NCBI GenBank assembly: GCA_021018995.1
Contig: CM037585.1
Span: forward strand, 128,827,291-128,891,290
DNA length: 64,000 nt
Direction of reading: 5' to 3'
Source: Chloranthus sessilifolius
Lineage: Eukaryota; Streptophyta; Magnoliopsida; Chloranthales; Chloranthaceae
The notes below the pieces were generated by a model. It had not been told where the DNA came from. It saw only the letters and a program-made list of their open reading frames with translations, and did not search any database. Made by a program: the position numbers and the translations under genes. Below, piece after piece: positions 21,126 to 31,618 of the stretch (its first letter is position 1; the number at the start of each line of letters is the position of its first letter).

Positions 21126-21600
21126 GTTCGATGTTGATCAATGGACTTTTTGCACACGTACTTTTGGATTCAGGTGTTTCTCATTCATTTGTCTCCTTGA
21201 ACTTCGCAAAGCATCTCGATAAGGCTCATCTCCGATGAGCATTCCATTGACCGTAGCGACTCTCCTAGGGAAGAGCGTGCTAGCTAACAGATTCTACCCT
21301 TAATGTTATGTCCAGATTGTGACCCATGCATTGATTGTCGACCTAATTGAATTAGAATTTAAAATTTTTAATGTTATCATAGGGATGGATTGGCTCATTG
21401 AATCTTATACAACCCTAGATTGTTACGCCAAGACCGTGATTTTTACCCTTTTGGAAGGACCGCACGTTTAAATTCAAGGGAGTACTGGAAGGTGTCATTC
21501 CTAAAATCTTTGCTTTAATGGAACCTGAGGAAAAGTGGGAAGATATATCTTCGATATCTGTTGTGAAATTTGCAGGAGTTTTTCTTGAAGAAGTGATGGG
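21126..21600 (+). pseudogene. Gypsy aspartic protease region, decayed
   Basis: After the possible intron the frame reads ...LLDSGVSHSFVSLNF, the retroviral-type aspartic protease active site (usually DSGASHSFIS; A is V here). Downstream the frame breaks repeatedly. A stretch near 21380-21400 resembles IIGMDWLIE, matching the GMDWL motif before reverse transcriptase. Activity would need a dimer; this copy cannot make a full product. Confidence 0.75.
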
Positions 21601-22920
21601 TTTACCGCCGAGTAGGGAAGTCGGATTTTAGATTGAGCTAGTATCTGGTACGACGCCGATTGCCGACTCCTTACAAGATGGCACATGCAAAACTATCTGA
21701 ATTAAAGAAAAAGTTAAAAGAACTTCAAGATAAGGGCTTTATTAGGAGGAGTCAGTCACCATGGGGTGCTCTTATTTTATTTGTGAGGAAGAAAGACGGT
21801 ACTCAGAGACTGTGTATAGATTATCGACAGTAAAATCAGACGACTGTTAAAAACAAGCATCCATTGCCTCAGATCGATATTTTATTTGATCAACTATAAG
21901 ATATACAATATTTTTCTAAGATCGATATGAGATCGAGGTATCACCAGTTGAGCGTGAGAGAATTTGATGAGGCTAAGACGACATTCAATACGAGGTATGG
22001 GCAGTATAATTTTTTAGTAATGCCCTCGGATTGACTAATGCCCCTGTAATCTTCATGGACTTGATGAACCGTATTTTCAAGCCCTATTTGGATCTGTTTG
22101 TCGTGATTTTCATCGATGACATCCTGATCTGCTCTAAGTCCAAAGAAGAACACGCCGAGCACTTGAGGATAGCCTTATAAGCCCTCTTTGACCACCAGTT
22201 GTATGCTAAAATAAGTAAATGTGAATTCTGGATGCGTGAAGTGGCATTCTTTTGTCACGAGATTTCTGAGGTAAGGATTACTATTGATCCTGCAAAAATT
22301 GAAGCCATAGTAAATTGGGCGAGTCCTAAGAGTGTTACTAAAGTACAGAGTTTTTTGGGCTTAACAGGTTACTATAAAAGGTTCGTGGAGGCCTTCTCAA
22401 AGATCTCATGACCTCTTACCAGGATGACCAAGAAGAATGCAAAATTCGATTGGATCGAAGAGTGCGAGAAGAGCTTTCTCGAATTGAAGAAAATGTTAAC
22501 TATTGCACCTATTTTAGTAATACCTTTTGGCAAAGGTGGCTTTACCGTTAATACTGACGCGTTGTATAAACAATTAGGCAGCGTCCTTATGCAGAATGAG
22601 AGAGTTGTGCCTTATGGATCTAGGTAGTTAAATGATCATGAAAAGAATTACTCTACACATGATCTAGAATTGGCAACCATCATATTTGCGTTGAAGATCT
22701 GGAAACACTACCTCTATGGAGAGAAATTCATCATTTCCAAGATCATCAAAGTCTAAAATATCTTTTTACTCAGAGAGACTTAAACATGAGACAAAGGAGA
22801 TGGTTGGAATTTCTGATCGATTACGACTACGAGATCAAGTATCATTCAGGAAATGCTAATGTAGTTGTTGATGCCCTAAGCAGATTTATTCCAGAGCAGG
22901 TAATTCAATCCAAGGGCATT
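21601..22920 (+). pseudogene. pol: Gypsy reverse transcriptase and RNase H, with stops and frameshifts
   Basis: Fragments in order are: [19 protein letters not shown] and [14 protein letters not shown] (21690-21830); [32 protein letters not shown] (about 22100-22155, the FxDD catalytic motif intact); KCEFWMREVAFFCHEIS; the linker SVTKVQSFLGLTGYYKRF; then the RNase H region KFDWIEECEKSF and TVNTDA (22424-22627) and [22 protein letters not shown]. Several stops and at least two frame changes interrupt it. The sequence type is Del/Tekay-like. It cannot encode an active enzyme. Confidence 0.88.
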
Positions 22921-22979
22921 GCTTTCGCATATTAATATTATCTCTTCATTACTTGATTGAATCAGGGAGCTATAGCTTA

Positions 22980-23515
22980 ATGATCCCAACCTTTTGAAAA
23001 TGAAGGACAATAGAAAGCCGAAAATAATTGTCAGAGATGATGGGATAATTTTGTTCCAGGGACACTACTGTGTACCCGATAATTTAGAATTGAAAGGAGA
23101 GATCTTGAATGAAGCCTATAAGTCAAAATTCTCTATTCACGCTGAAAACAACAAGATGTATAAAGGACTGAAGAGGCATTATTGGTGGAATTACATGAAG
23201 AGAGAGATCGCCAACTACGTGGCAAGATGTCTCACGTGTTAGTAAGTTAAAACCAAACATCTGAAACCACCTGATTTACTTCAGCCGCTACTGATTCCAG
23301 GATGGAAATGAGAAAGTATTGGTATGGATTTCATCACTGATTTGCCAAGGACTTTGAAGAGGAACGATGCTATTTGGGTTGTGGTCGACAGATTGACTAA
23401 ATCGGCTTATTTTATTCTGTACCATATGACTTATTCAGCTTCTCGGTTGACAGATATTTACATTCGAGAAGTTGTCAGATTACATGGAGTACCTATTGAC
23501 TCAAGCCTTTAACTA
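22980..23515 (+). pseudogene. Gypsy integrase, truncated at the catalytic core
   Basis: The frame carries the HHCC zinc-binding region (HAENNKMYKGLKRHYWW ... CLTC, up to 23242). Then come PPDLLQPLLIPGWK-like spacing and the start of the integrase core GMDFITDLPRT ... WVVVDRLTKSAYF (23318-23420), ending about VVRLHGVPIDSS at 23512. Homology stops there and the chromodomain end and 3' LTR are missing, so the element has lost its right half by deletion or insertion. Confidence 0.85.
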
Positions 23516-24890
23516 GTAGACTATCACATAACTTGTGTCAATTAATGACAGAAATAAATATAAGAGTTTGAAAACTAGAAATATGTACTTTTAATTAAAA
23601 TGTTTAGAAACTCAAAAATATAGTGTATACGCTATTAGGCATATACAAATAAATGAGGTGAATCAAAGACATAAAATTCAGATCACTATATGTTGTACCT
23701 TTACGGTTGCACATAAGGTATGAAGCGTGTAGAACTTAATTCATATTCAGCTGACCTTTACAGTGTATTTTATTATATCCATATCTTACCATATCTTACA
23801 TACTCTTCCTTTTCACCTACATACTACTTAAGTTAGAGAGAGTCACGGTCCGATAGGCTTAACTAAATTACACTTTTCAAAGGATGGGTTCCGTAGTAAC
23901 TTGGATGTACATCATGTGACATATCATACTCTTATAAAGGTACTGCATCCGTACATGGATGCTTACGTTCCAAGTTCCAGGTGATTGGGAAAGAAATCCC
24001 ACCATTATGAAGACTTAAAGTCTAGTGTCACATCTTATTTCTATATCCTATTCTGTACATGCCCTAATGTATTCCTACAATGGTGAATATGATGCATACT
24101 GATGAACATACTCAATTAAATATGTATCTTATATAACCCAAGGACATATCTTGATAATTGACATTTATGAAAAATAAATGACATAAAAGAATACCATCTA
24201 TCTAAATTTATAGTCCAGAAGAAATATTGCACTTTTACTATAAGCATAGCGTATGAAATCTGAATTTATGAATTCCAGTTACGATACAGAACATAAAATA
24301 TAGTATACTATGAAAATTGATATATAGGGCAGTTAATTACAACACTGGAAGTATAAGCGACGACATAGCAGAAATTGTTATTGAACTTACTTTGGTATTC
24401 AATCTATTAACTTAGGCACTTATAATTTTCAAGGTGAAAGACGAGTATTTATATTTAAATATTTTTATTATATGATTGAGTTCAACTACTCTTCCTTGGA
24501 TGTAGTCGTATCTATATAACTTGTGGACTGATCGGTAATGTGATCGAACTTGTTTCGGACCCTAAAGATACACAAATATCCTTACAAGGATCGTAGGAGT
24601 CTTCAAAGAGGTAACAAACATTCTCATTGTGTCTGAAGGGTAAAAAAACTATAAAATTAAGTCCTAAATCGTCTAAATCGGATGTCTAAGTGAAGAGATG
24701 CCTCAAAAGATTTAACTCATAGTTTTAATAACTTTTTAGACCCAAGGAGATGAAACAAATTCATTTTTGCTTGCTGACAAATCTGATGGTTGTATAAACG
24801 ATACTCAATTATCTGTAGGATTGGAAAGACCCATACAAAGGTCCTAGCTCGGTCAAACTCCCAACAAGTAAGAAGAATGGATAGTTCGAG
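23516..24890. other. AT-rich DNA of unknown origin
   Basis: No coding region is supported. It follows the broken integrase with no recognised element boundary. The base composition and short repeated words suggest retroelement LTR or internal DNA of another family, but no matching second copy exists in the window. Confidence 0.35.
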
Positions 24891-25330
24891 AGTTGTCAAT
24901 CTCAATTGGTCGAGTTCCATCTTGACCTGTCGGGATTTTTGAAAGAAAATAGAAAAGTCAATCTTGACCGATCGAAGTGCCATCTCAACCTGTCAAGATT
25001 CCAGAAGAAAGAATAAGGGGAAACATAACTCGACTGGTCGAATTTGAATCTCAATCGATCGAGTTTCCTGAAGGAACAAAGGTATAGTTAATCTCGACCG
25101 GTCGAGTTATAATCTCGACCTATCGAGATTTCTAAAGAAAACAGAAGAGAGTCAATCTCGACTAGTCAAAACTGGATTTCGACCGATTGAGATTACCAAA
25201 CAGAGGACGAAAGGCCTTATACAAACTCGACCTGTCGAGTTACACAAATAAGATAAATCTCGACCGATCGAAGTTGAATCTCGACCTACCGAGTTTGGAA
25301 TTTCAGGTACAAATTGAGTTTCGACAGCTA
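24891..25330. repeat. Array of TCGACCGGTCGA-type palindromic boxes
   Basis: At least ten boxes of the form CTCGACCGGTCGAG, TCGACCGATCGA, CTCGACCTATCGAG or TCAATCGATCGAG occur about every 25-45 bp, each separated by AT-rich spacers such as TTTCTAAAGAAAACAGAAG. Base changes often keep the two halves symmetrical or nearly so. The array is followed by T-rich DNA and, at about 25787, a TATA-rich stretch. Confidence 0.7.
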
Positions 25331-26100
25331 TCCGAGATTTCCTTCTTCTCAATTTTTGTTATGGTTGTTTTAGGGTTTCCTTTTTGAAATAACTGAATAA
25401 TCTATGATGGATTGATAGGCATCCATATGTTGAAGCGTGAACAATGATTTTTACAGCGATTTGGGTTGACAAAGATCGGATTTGATGGGCCGTAGTGACC
25501 GATTTCACGACTGGATTAGATTTCCTCGTATTTTTCTATAGAAACTTGGTTGTTGAAACTTGTATAAAAACCACTGGAGGTATTCGTAGTTGGTGCCGTT
25601 GTGGTGGTGGAGCTCGGGGCGCAACTCCAATGGTTAAGTCTCGGTGGGTGAGACAAGGTGGATTTGGATGGCTGCATCGAAAGATGGTGGTGCTCGTGCG
25701 TTTTTGCAGAGAAAGGAGAACGAGAGAGCGAGAGACAGAGAACCCGAAAGAGATATTTGAGAATTATTTCTCTAAAGACTCGTACGTATATATATATATA
25801 TAAGAGGTAGGTAGAGAGAAAGTTAAATGGCAAGTTGACTTGTTAATACGGTATGAGTCCTTTAAGGACTCTAATTGATTGCTAATCAACCCCACATATT
25901 ATGGGATGTAATTGTACTTTGCTTAAGGTAACAAATCTCTTGAGATTCAGTTACCATTTTTTATGTAAATCGGATGTTATTTTAGAAATTTTGTAATTTA
26001 ATTGTGTGGGCTATGATAAGGCATATGCACATATACCGATCTTGGTGCTTCACTTATCTATCACCATCAAATAGGGTTAAAAGGGATCCGAGTTATAATA
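25331..26100 (+). other. Possible LTR promoter and leader region
   Basis: After the palindrome array comes a gene-poor stretch with a purine-rich block (about 25705-25765, AGAAAGGAGAACGAGAGAGC...) and TATATATATATATAAGAGG (25787-25806), which could serve as a TATA region. No open frame resembles a known protein. Together with the array this may be a solo LTR, but its ends were not found. Confidence 0.3.
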
Positions 26101-26158
26101 GAAGTGTTGGCACCCCAGTAGCGAAGTGCTGACACCTCGGTAGCGAAGTGCTAGCACC
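26101..26158. repeat. Left part of a 22-bp minisatellite, cut by the Athila-like element
   Basis: Units CCCCAGTAGCGAAGTGCTGACA and CCTCGGTAGCGAAGTGCTAGCA, plus a partial unit before them, match the array that resumes at 33885. The last bases GCACC (26154-26158) are the left target-site duplication of the inserted element. Confidence 0.85.
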
Positions 26159-27900
26159 TGATCCTTGCCGAAATATGACTATATTTCGCACCATAATACC
26201 AATATTTGGCTATTCGATGAAAGCAATCTAACGGTTGTTGTATAATTTTAGTGGTTTCAAGTGTTCATGACCGTTGGATCTTGGAGGAGTATAATTGAGC
26301 ATAATTAGAGGTTACATGGGAGCATTGGACCATGAAGCCAACAAAAACACTGAAATCTGTGAAAAGAATTGATTGTTTCAGCCACAATTATGAGAATTGA
26401 TTATGTCACATGTCATCATCAATCGATTGAAATTTAGAAATCAATCGATTGAGTTGGCTGAAAACTATTTTCCCTCTTAAATTTGAATTTGAACTCAATC
26501 AATTGAGATATGGAAATCAATCGATTGACTTCAAATTCAAACGAATCAGCCAAAACTTAAATTTTGAAATCAATCGATTGAATTCTAAAATTCAATTGAT
26601 TGACCTATATATGAAAGTTTTTCTGTTCGAGCCCTATATAAACAAAGCAGTGTTTAGGGTCTGAGGTGTGTTCTTTTGGGGCTTCTTTTTGGGCCTTTTT
26701 GGCCAATTTTCATTAGTTTTTCTTTAGAGTTGTGTCCTTAGTTTTTCATTTTTTAGTTTTAGCTTTTGGATAATTAGTTTGTAATTAGGAATCAAGGCTT
26801 TGTAAGGTTTCAGATCTTTTCCTAAAATATTCAAACACTTGAAAATTGAAGACCTTAGTTGATGGTTTCAGATTTGTGCATTGCCTGTGGATCGGAGATG
26901 AGCGGCTAAAATCGCTCATTCAAGGAGGGAGCGAACTCTAGATGAGTAGTTAAATTATTTTTATTTCAATCATTTCTTTTTACAAATATTGAATCGCACG
27001 ACTTTAAGTTTGTGCTTATTGCGTTATCATCGAATACTCATTTATAGTAGTCGATCTTGGTTATCGGCTATAATAAAAGAGTTATTCCACCTAGATCAAT
27101 CTTGTAGACCGATATATGATGTCATACAATTGATAATCATTATCGCGATTGTATGTTTGTGATACGTTATGTCTTTCGCATGATTCATGTCATGATCGAA
27201 TGCATCATAGTGTTAGAATAGGGTATGTCAAATCTAATAATCACATTCTTTTTAAATTATTTTATTTGTAGTAAAATGAGGGTTAATATTTGTTACAATT
27301 ATTGAATCATACAACTTTAAATTTGCATATATCGTGTTATCACCGAATGCTCTTTTATAGTGATCGATCTTGGTTATCGACTACAATAAAAGAGTTACTC
27401 CACCTAGATCGATTTGGGGTGTCGTACGATTGTTTTTTCTGTTGTGGTTATGTGTTTGGGATGCATTATACTTTCGCATGGTTCATGTCGTGATTGAATG
27501 CACCATAGTGTTAGGATAGTGTATGCCAATTATCAAAGTCACATTTTTATTGAATCGCTTTATTTGTAGTAAAATGAGGGCAAATAATTTACCATTAAAA
27601 TGTTTGGGTTGTTGATAGAAAAATTATAAATCTAGGGCAGACTTCTTAATCACCTTTTCATTGTTATTTGATTATTCACTGTTTTCCTTGCATAAGCTTT
27701 GTTTAGATCTGTTTATTTGTGTTTATGTAGTTATTAGTCTTCATCGTAGCAAACATCTTGCCTTTGATACTTTCTTAGGTTTACTTTGCACTCTCTAGAA
27801 TTAATGAAATAATGTGCTTCCCTGTAAGGTCGATACCCTTGATTTCGACTATCTACGATAGATCTTGTGCGCTTGCAAGGGTATACTTTTAAAACCATCA
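26159..27900 (+). repeat. 5' LTR of the Athila-like element
   Basis: The LTR is 1742 bp. In order it holds a 5' block (GAAATATGACTATATTTCGC), a cluster of CAATCGATTG-type palindromes (26405-26610), a TATA box CTATATAAAC (26634-26643) and a TTTAGTTTT-rich leader. Next come two tandem copies of an approximately 300-bp unit (about 26985-27290 and 27291-27600, each with CGATCTTGGTTATCG and ATAAAAGAGTTA). The 3' end is ...GGGTATACTTTTAAAACCATCA. Confidence 0.88.
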
Positions 27901-27926
27901 AGTTTTTGCACCGCTGCTTGGGAAGC
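27901..27926 (+). other. Primer-binding site region (tRNA-Asp type, decayed)
   Basis: AGTTTTTGCACCGCTGCTTGGG corresponds to the Athila junction where the primer site normally reads TGGCGCCGTTGCCGGGGA, complementary to tRNA-Asp. Several positions have mutated, so priming from this copy is doubtful. Confidence 0.65.
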
Positions 27927-27999
27927 ATCATAATTTTTGTTAATTTTTAAGAGTGTTTCTTCTTTTTTTTCTTTAAAAAATAAAATTTATGATTAGGTG

Positions 28000-28380
28000 T
28001 GTCTTCTTTTGGATTTTTAGGAATTTTTGAAATTTTGAAATTTGAAATTTAATTTTGAATTTTTGAATTTTTACAATTTTGGATTTGTAGGATTTTCTTT
28101 TAATTTGTTGCATTTTAGAATTTATAGGATTGATAGGATTTTTAGGTTTTCTATTTCAAGATTTTCAGGATCTATAGGATTTTTTTTTAGATTTTGAATT
28201 TTAAAATTTAAAATTTTAGAATTTTAAATTTTAAATTTTTGAATTTTGAAATTTTGAAATTTTGAAAATTTTAATTTTAAATTTTTGAATTTAATTTTTA
28301 ATTTCAAAATTTTTGAATTTTGAATTTTGATTTTTGAATTTTTGAAATTTGAATTTTTTTAAGGATTTGTAGGATTTGAA
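28000..28380. repeat. Low-complexity AATTTTGAA repeats
   Basis: The stretch is composed almost only of A, T and G in words like GAATTTTGAAATTTTGAAATTT, an irregular repeat in the untranslated leader of the Athila-like element. It has no coding potential. Confidence 0.8.
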
Positions 28381-28593
28381 TTATTGCCTTTTCGTTTATT
28401 GTCTTTTAGTTTATTTGTATTAGTAATTTTCTAATTGTAGTTTACTTTTTTTTTCAGATTTGGAGATCGACATCTAAGTCTACCAAAGTTTTGAAGGGGA
28501 CGCCTGCGAGAGGCCAAGGTACAAACCTTTATTTTCAGATTTAGTTAGGTCTTTGTGTTTGTATTTTCATTTTATAGTTTATGTATTTGAAAT

Positions 28594-29444
28594 ATGGAGT
28601 TTCCTACAAATTCAATGCCCCTATCTTTTGATGAGTTTAATTATAAGACTTTATACCAATATTTGGATGAATATAGGGAGAATGGTCTTAATTGGTAGGA
28701 ACCAAATCAGGGTCGTGAGTTAAATTAGTTTTATATGCAAAAATTTTCTGACCAACCTCAATTTGACCCACAATACTCACAATCCCAATGGAGTTCTGGT
28801 TTCGAAGACCTAATGTTAACTATGTTAGAAGAAATACTCCAATCACAATCAGAAGAACTCAAATTCCATCTTGCGAGACTTGAATATCAAGTACAACAGT
28901 TAGTCGTTGCCATTGCTACGGAGGATGATTCTTGTCTAGCCAACCAATAAACATCTCACAAGACCTGATTTGGGAAGAAGAAACAACCCCAGCCCATGAG
29001 CCTGAGGTTGAGACTGTGACCCTTAGGAGTGGACATGAGGTAGTTTCCAAGGAAGATGTTGTTGGCCCACATAAGATTGAGACAACAAAAGATAGCCAAA
29101 TAATTTGTGATACCCCTCTAATACCTTAAGAACAATTGCATGAGGACACAATTCCTTGTTTTACATCAATTGAGCAATCGAGCATTACATATGAGGCACC
29201 TTATATGCCCAGGGATCCATTTCTACAATTCTTCGACAAACTCTCAAGTCGATTGGTTGTAAACAATGACTTATTCGATGCATTCAAATTGCCAACACAC
29301 AATGAAACCGAATATTTCATGGTTTACAAGGTGGATGGGTTTGTTGAAACTCCACCCACAAAAAACCTCAAGACCTTAAGTGATGAAAACGGTGCCCAAA
29401 ACATGTTATATGTAAAACCCTTCTGCGTTTCTCTCGTAGCTTGA
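28594..29444 (+). pseudogene. gag-like ORF of the Athila-like element, broken
   Basis: The frame from the ATG at 28594 (MEFPTNSMPLSFDEF...) has two nearby stops, then continues as 28735-28950 with a Gln-rich coiled segment (LARLEYQVQQLVVAIA). Shifted frames carry EVETVTLRSGHEV (close to the TLRSGK motif of Athila/Tat gag C-termini) and, to 29444, a further 102-residue stretch of unknown function. The phrase TTCTTAGGAGGCAACCCAAGCC after the ORF is also typical of this element group. There is no zinc knuckle and no protease, so the coding part is reduced even relative to gag. Confidence 0.6.
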
Positions 29445-31618
29445 GGGGGTCCTGGTGAAGACCAAATAAACTTAGTGCTTCTTAGGAGGCAACCCAAGCC
29501 CCTTGTACATTACTTATTTAAGGATTTTATTTTATTTTTATTAGATTTAATTAGTATGCTTTTTGTGTAGGTATTTGGTGTGAAAAAAAAAGGGGGAGTA
29601 GCCTTAGCTCTTCCAACTCCTCCGCCCCCTCCTCCTTCGAAAGGGACGTTGAGCGAGCATCGTTGGTGCTTGTGCCAAATTTTTATCATATTTTTTTGAC
29701 TGTCTTATTATTGTTCTAATATTTATGGTTTTGTGCAATAAGGACATAGCACCACTTAGGTTTAGGGGTGGTGTGCTCAAATGTGTGGTTCATAATCTTT
29801 AATTTTTTGCATTATACATGCACCTTCAATACCATGTTTTTATGAAAAAAAATATATCACTGTTTATTTTGCCGTAATTTTCAGCCTGTAATCAATGTTG
29901 CACGTAAATTCTAATTTTTAAATATTCATGTCATAATAAAACTGTTGTTTAGGATAATTAATTCCATTGTCAACATTTAAAGATTAGTTTGAATTTTATG
30001 CCTATAAAATTTTTTACACTTTTGCCATGCTTAGGCCGGAAATCAAAAGATTAGTTCAAATATGAAATTCTAGGATCCAAAGAAAGACTAAATCCTGAAA
30101 GCTTTAGAACTTTTTCCTCATTCTTGATGAGTGCTAAATAAATTCGGAATATCTTTAGAATTCGTGCTTAATAGTTGAAATCTCACACACTTTATCTCGA
30201 CTTATTTGTTTTGCATGTTTTATATTATTGCGCTAGAACTCATTGTGTATAAACTCAAAACAAATAAGCATAATTATCATCTTGAAAGGAAATGATCAAA
30301 GGTCATCTTTGGCTCATTCTACCTAAAATGCCCCACCTTATACTTATTTACCTTTTTCACCCCCTTTGTGCTTTGTTGAAAAATATTATCCTAAATATTT
30401 CTTGTTAAGCTATATTAACCATACCCTACACCAGTACTATAAATGCAAATACCTTATCCTTTAATCTCTAAAAAAATGGGAAAGAGTGATGAGAGCAAGA
30501 GAGAAAGTAGAGAGACATGATAGTAATGCTTGCAGAGCATATGACATAAAAATACTTGAAAAGGGGGAGAGAAAATGAAAAAGAAAAGAAAAATATATGT
30601 GTGCAAGAGGTAGAAAAATGATAAATAAATGAAAAATATGAGGTGATATCTAAAAAAAAAAAAGGAATGAAAAGAAGAAGAGAATTGAGAAAAAGCAAAA
30701 AGAAAAATTCTGAAAAAATTGAAAAAAAAAGTGTGAAAAATGAAAAAAAATCAAATGTAATCTTTTTCTATTTTTTTAAAGAAATTTGAATCAAACTTTC
30801 CTTTCTTCCATAACCTTCATCCGAGCTCCATTACAAACTTAGAAAAGACCTTTGTGATCCGATCTTGGTTGATAAATGTCTTGTGGAGAGTGATGACGCA
30901 ATGACTATAGTACTTGGTATAGCATGCTAATAATACAAACATCATTCCTTATGGGATTATTTTTTAAATTCTTTTATACACCGTCTTTCTTATATCATGT
31001 GAGATTTTTTAATTCATGTTGTAACTCCATCTCACATGTGGGTGAAAAAGTAAATCATTCATCAGCTCGATTCTGTTGTGAGTGTATACCTAAGGTGAGG
31101 ATTGAGTTGAGACTTGGGATCCAATGATTTCCGAATTGGATTAATCCAACAATGGAATAATTTAAGCATTGGCACATGCACACACGGCTCTCTACGCATA
31201 AATGAAAGATTTGTTTAAGGATCGAATTATTGGTTTAATTGGAATAAGTAATAGTGAAATTATCATAGTATCGGTATTTGAGAATGAACATTTGCATGCT
31301 GAAATGATTCCTAACTTTTTATTTGCTTTTTATTTTAAAGGAATATATATATATTATAAACCGAGTTTTGAAAACTCTTTTATCGATGGTTTTGAAATTG
31401 TTTTGGAAGTTTGTGGGCGTCTTTACTATAAACCCTCAGGAGACACAACTCCTCTACTAGGGATCACCTAGGGGTTTAAAGGCATCTTACATATGCTAAA
31501 TGCAATCGCGCTCCATACGAAAGTGACATTTATTTTCTTAAGATGTTAGTTTATTTGTTCTAACATTTTTTTATCATTCTCTTTGCTCGATGACTAGCAA
31601 AGTGTAGGTTTAGGGGTG
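29445..31618 (+). other. Non-coding 3' interior of the Athila-like element
   Basis: About 2.2 kb lie between the gag-like frame and the 3' LTR. It includes a purine-rich A/G tract (about 30470-30760) and ends in GTGTAGGTTTAGGGGTG, the likely polypurine tract for plus-strand priming. No pol motif was found in any frame. Confidence 0.65.
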